A program made the translations under genes and the position numbers. The notes below the pieces were generated by a model, which did not search any database, was not told the origin of the DNA, and saw only the letters and a list, made by a program, of their open reading frames with translations. DNA of 64,000 nt. Source: Leptoclinus maculatus (lineage: Eukaryota > Chordata > Actinopteri > Perciformes > Stichaeidae). The stretch lies in contig JAVDOI010000012.1 of the NCBI GenBank assembly GCA_032191485.1, positions 13,725,640 through 13,789,639 on the forward strand, read 5' to 3'. Below, piece by piece: positions 63,301 through 64,000 of the stretch; the stretch's first letter is position 1; each line of letters starts with the position of its first letter.

Positions 63301-64000
63301 GCAACTCTTTCAAGTACTTCTCTGTTGTCGACGAAGTGAAAACACAGACTGTATTTATTTATTTTCTTTAGCTTTACCAAGTTTCAGTGAGGCCGGAAGC
63401 TTTGACCCAGAAAATGAAATATCCACACCCCTGTGAAAGCACTGTCGCTGTCTTTGGGTGACATCACAGTTTCCCAAAAGGGGTGTCAAATCATGTGCTC
63501 TGGAGTGTGCTGGTTTCATTTGAACCATCGCTGCACCAGAGGCTGCACTCACAAAGCTTTAGTTGTGCCAGTGGAGAAACTAGAATGAGTTTAAGAGCAT
63601 TATAATAATGAAGCCCTTAAAGGGGGTTTCTATTGATCGTTAGATCTTATTAAAGAGACGAGGATTGGCTGCAGGACCAACAGAAAATAGGCTCAAAACC
63701 CCTCAGAGCAACCGGCAGCTATAACGGTCCTGCCGATTAGATTGTGCATAGGTGATATTTGTGGTGGATCTTTGTCTCATTAGGGACGAGTTTGTATTCA
63801 TCACTCAATAAATCGATGCTATTACACCATTTACACTGTTCCACGGCTTGGATTAATGGCATTACCACAGGATGTGCGCACCATGTGAGCCAAACAAGCA
63901 GCATTGATCCGTTTGACAGACTTCTCCATTGTCGTCGGTGTCGCTGATGACACACGTCTCCGTCTGCGTCATCCGACGGTGAACGTTAACGTGTTTATGT
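60393..64000. other. Non-coding stretch to the right edge, no gene seen
   Basis: It contains a (GT)8 tract at 61686-61701. Frames such as 62774-62986 and 62974-63339 (+) have no recognisable domain. I see no evidence of the first grm4 exon, although the final bases (63930-63970) are richer in CpG. Confidence 0.4.
61686..61701 (+). repeat. (GT)8 microsatellite
   Basis: Eight uninterrupted GT units. Confidence 0.85.

Overview
The window reads as vertebrate, most likely teleost (percomorph-type), nuclear DNA. It is AT-rich by eye, dense in simple repeats, and littered with diverged interspersed repeats that I recognise as typical of fish genomes. There are no operons, compact coding blocks, CRISPR arrays or rRNA genes. 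Only one stretch is convincingly protein-coding: a minus-strand exon at 43681-44214. It encodes a signal peptide and the start of the glutamate-binding domain of a group III metabotropic glutamate receptor, best matched to grm4.

Layout. On the minus strand the grm4 exon runs from a strong acceptor (branch point CTAAC, pyrimidine tract, CAG at 44685) through about 470 nt of 5' leader with four short upstream ORFs. It then carries 178 codons and ends at a consensus donor (AAG|GTCAGT at 43681/43680). So 44685-64000 is probably intron or 5' flank upstream of this exon, with at least one earlier non-coding exon outside the window or unseen in it. Positions 1-43680 are the following intron, which would be at least 43.7 kb long. 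I saw no second grm4 coding exon, but I read for it by eye only.

Repeats. A degenerate LINE reverse-transcriptase tail sits at the left edge (1-213, minus). Several families occur twice or more: the 'GTATATAAGAAGTGGACG' family (2.5 and 57.1 kb), a RecQ-helicase-like 5' fragment (34.1 and 59.9 kb), an 'ACAACTATT-GATGGATTG' family (18.5 and 35.5 kb), a 'TATTGCAGAAAAT' family (24.3 and 51.7 kb), a 'CAACTATTTTGATAAT' family (52.0 and 54.1 kb), an 'AACATGGCGACG' family (21.9 and 32.5 kb), and two fragments of a 'TTAGACATTTTGGGAAAT / GTTGCCAGGCAAC' type repeat (22.2 and 52.3 kb). Microsatellites include (GA)n, (TC)n, (GTA)15, (GT)n, (CT)20 and a (TA)57 tract.

I did not find a new multi-gene system. 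The observations most worth checking are the uORF-rich, spliced grm4 leader; the pair of decayed RecQ-like helicase fragments, one of which ends within its Walker A motif at the (TA)57 tract; a six-run G-quadruplex motif at 37.66 kb; two perfect 12-bp-stem hairpins (8.3 and 17.96 kb); and an unassigned, coding-looking 78-codon frame at 45.5 kb.
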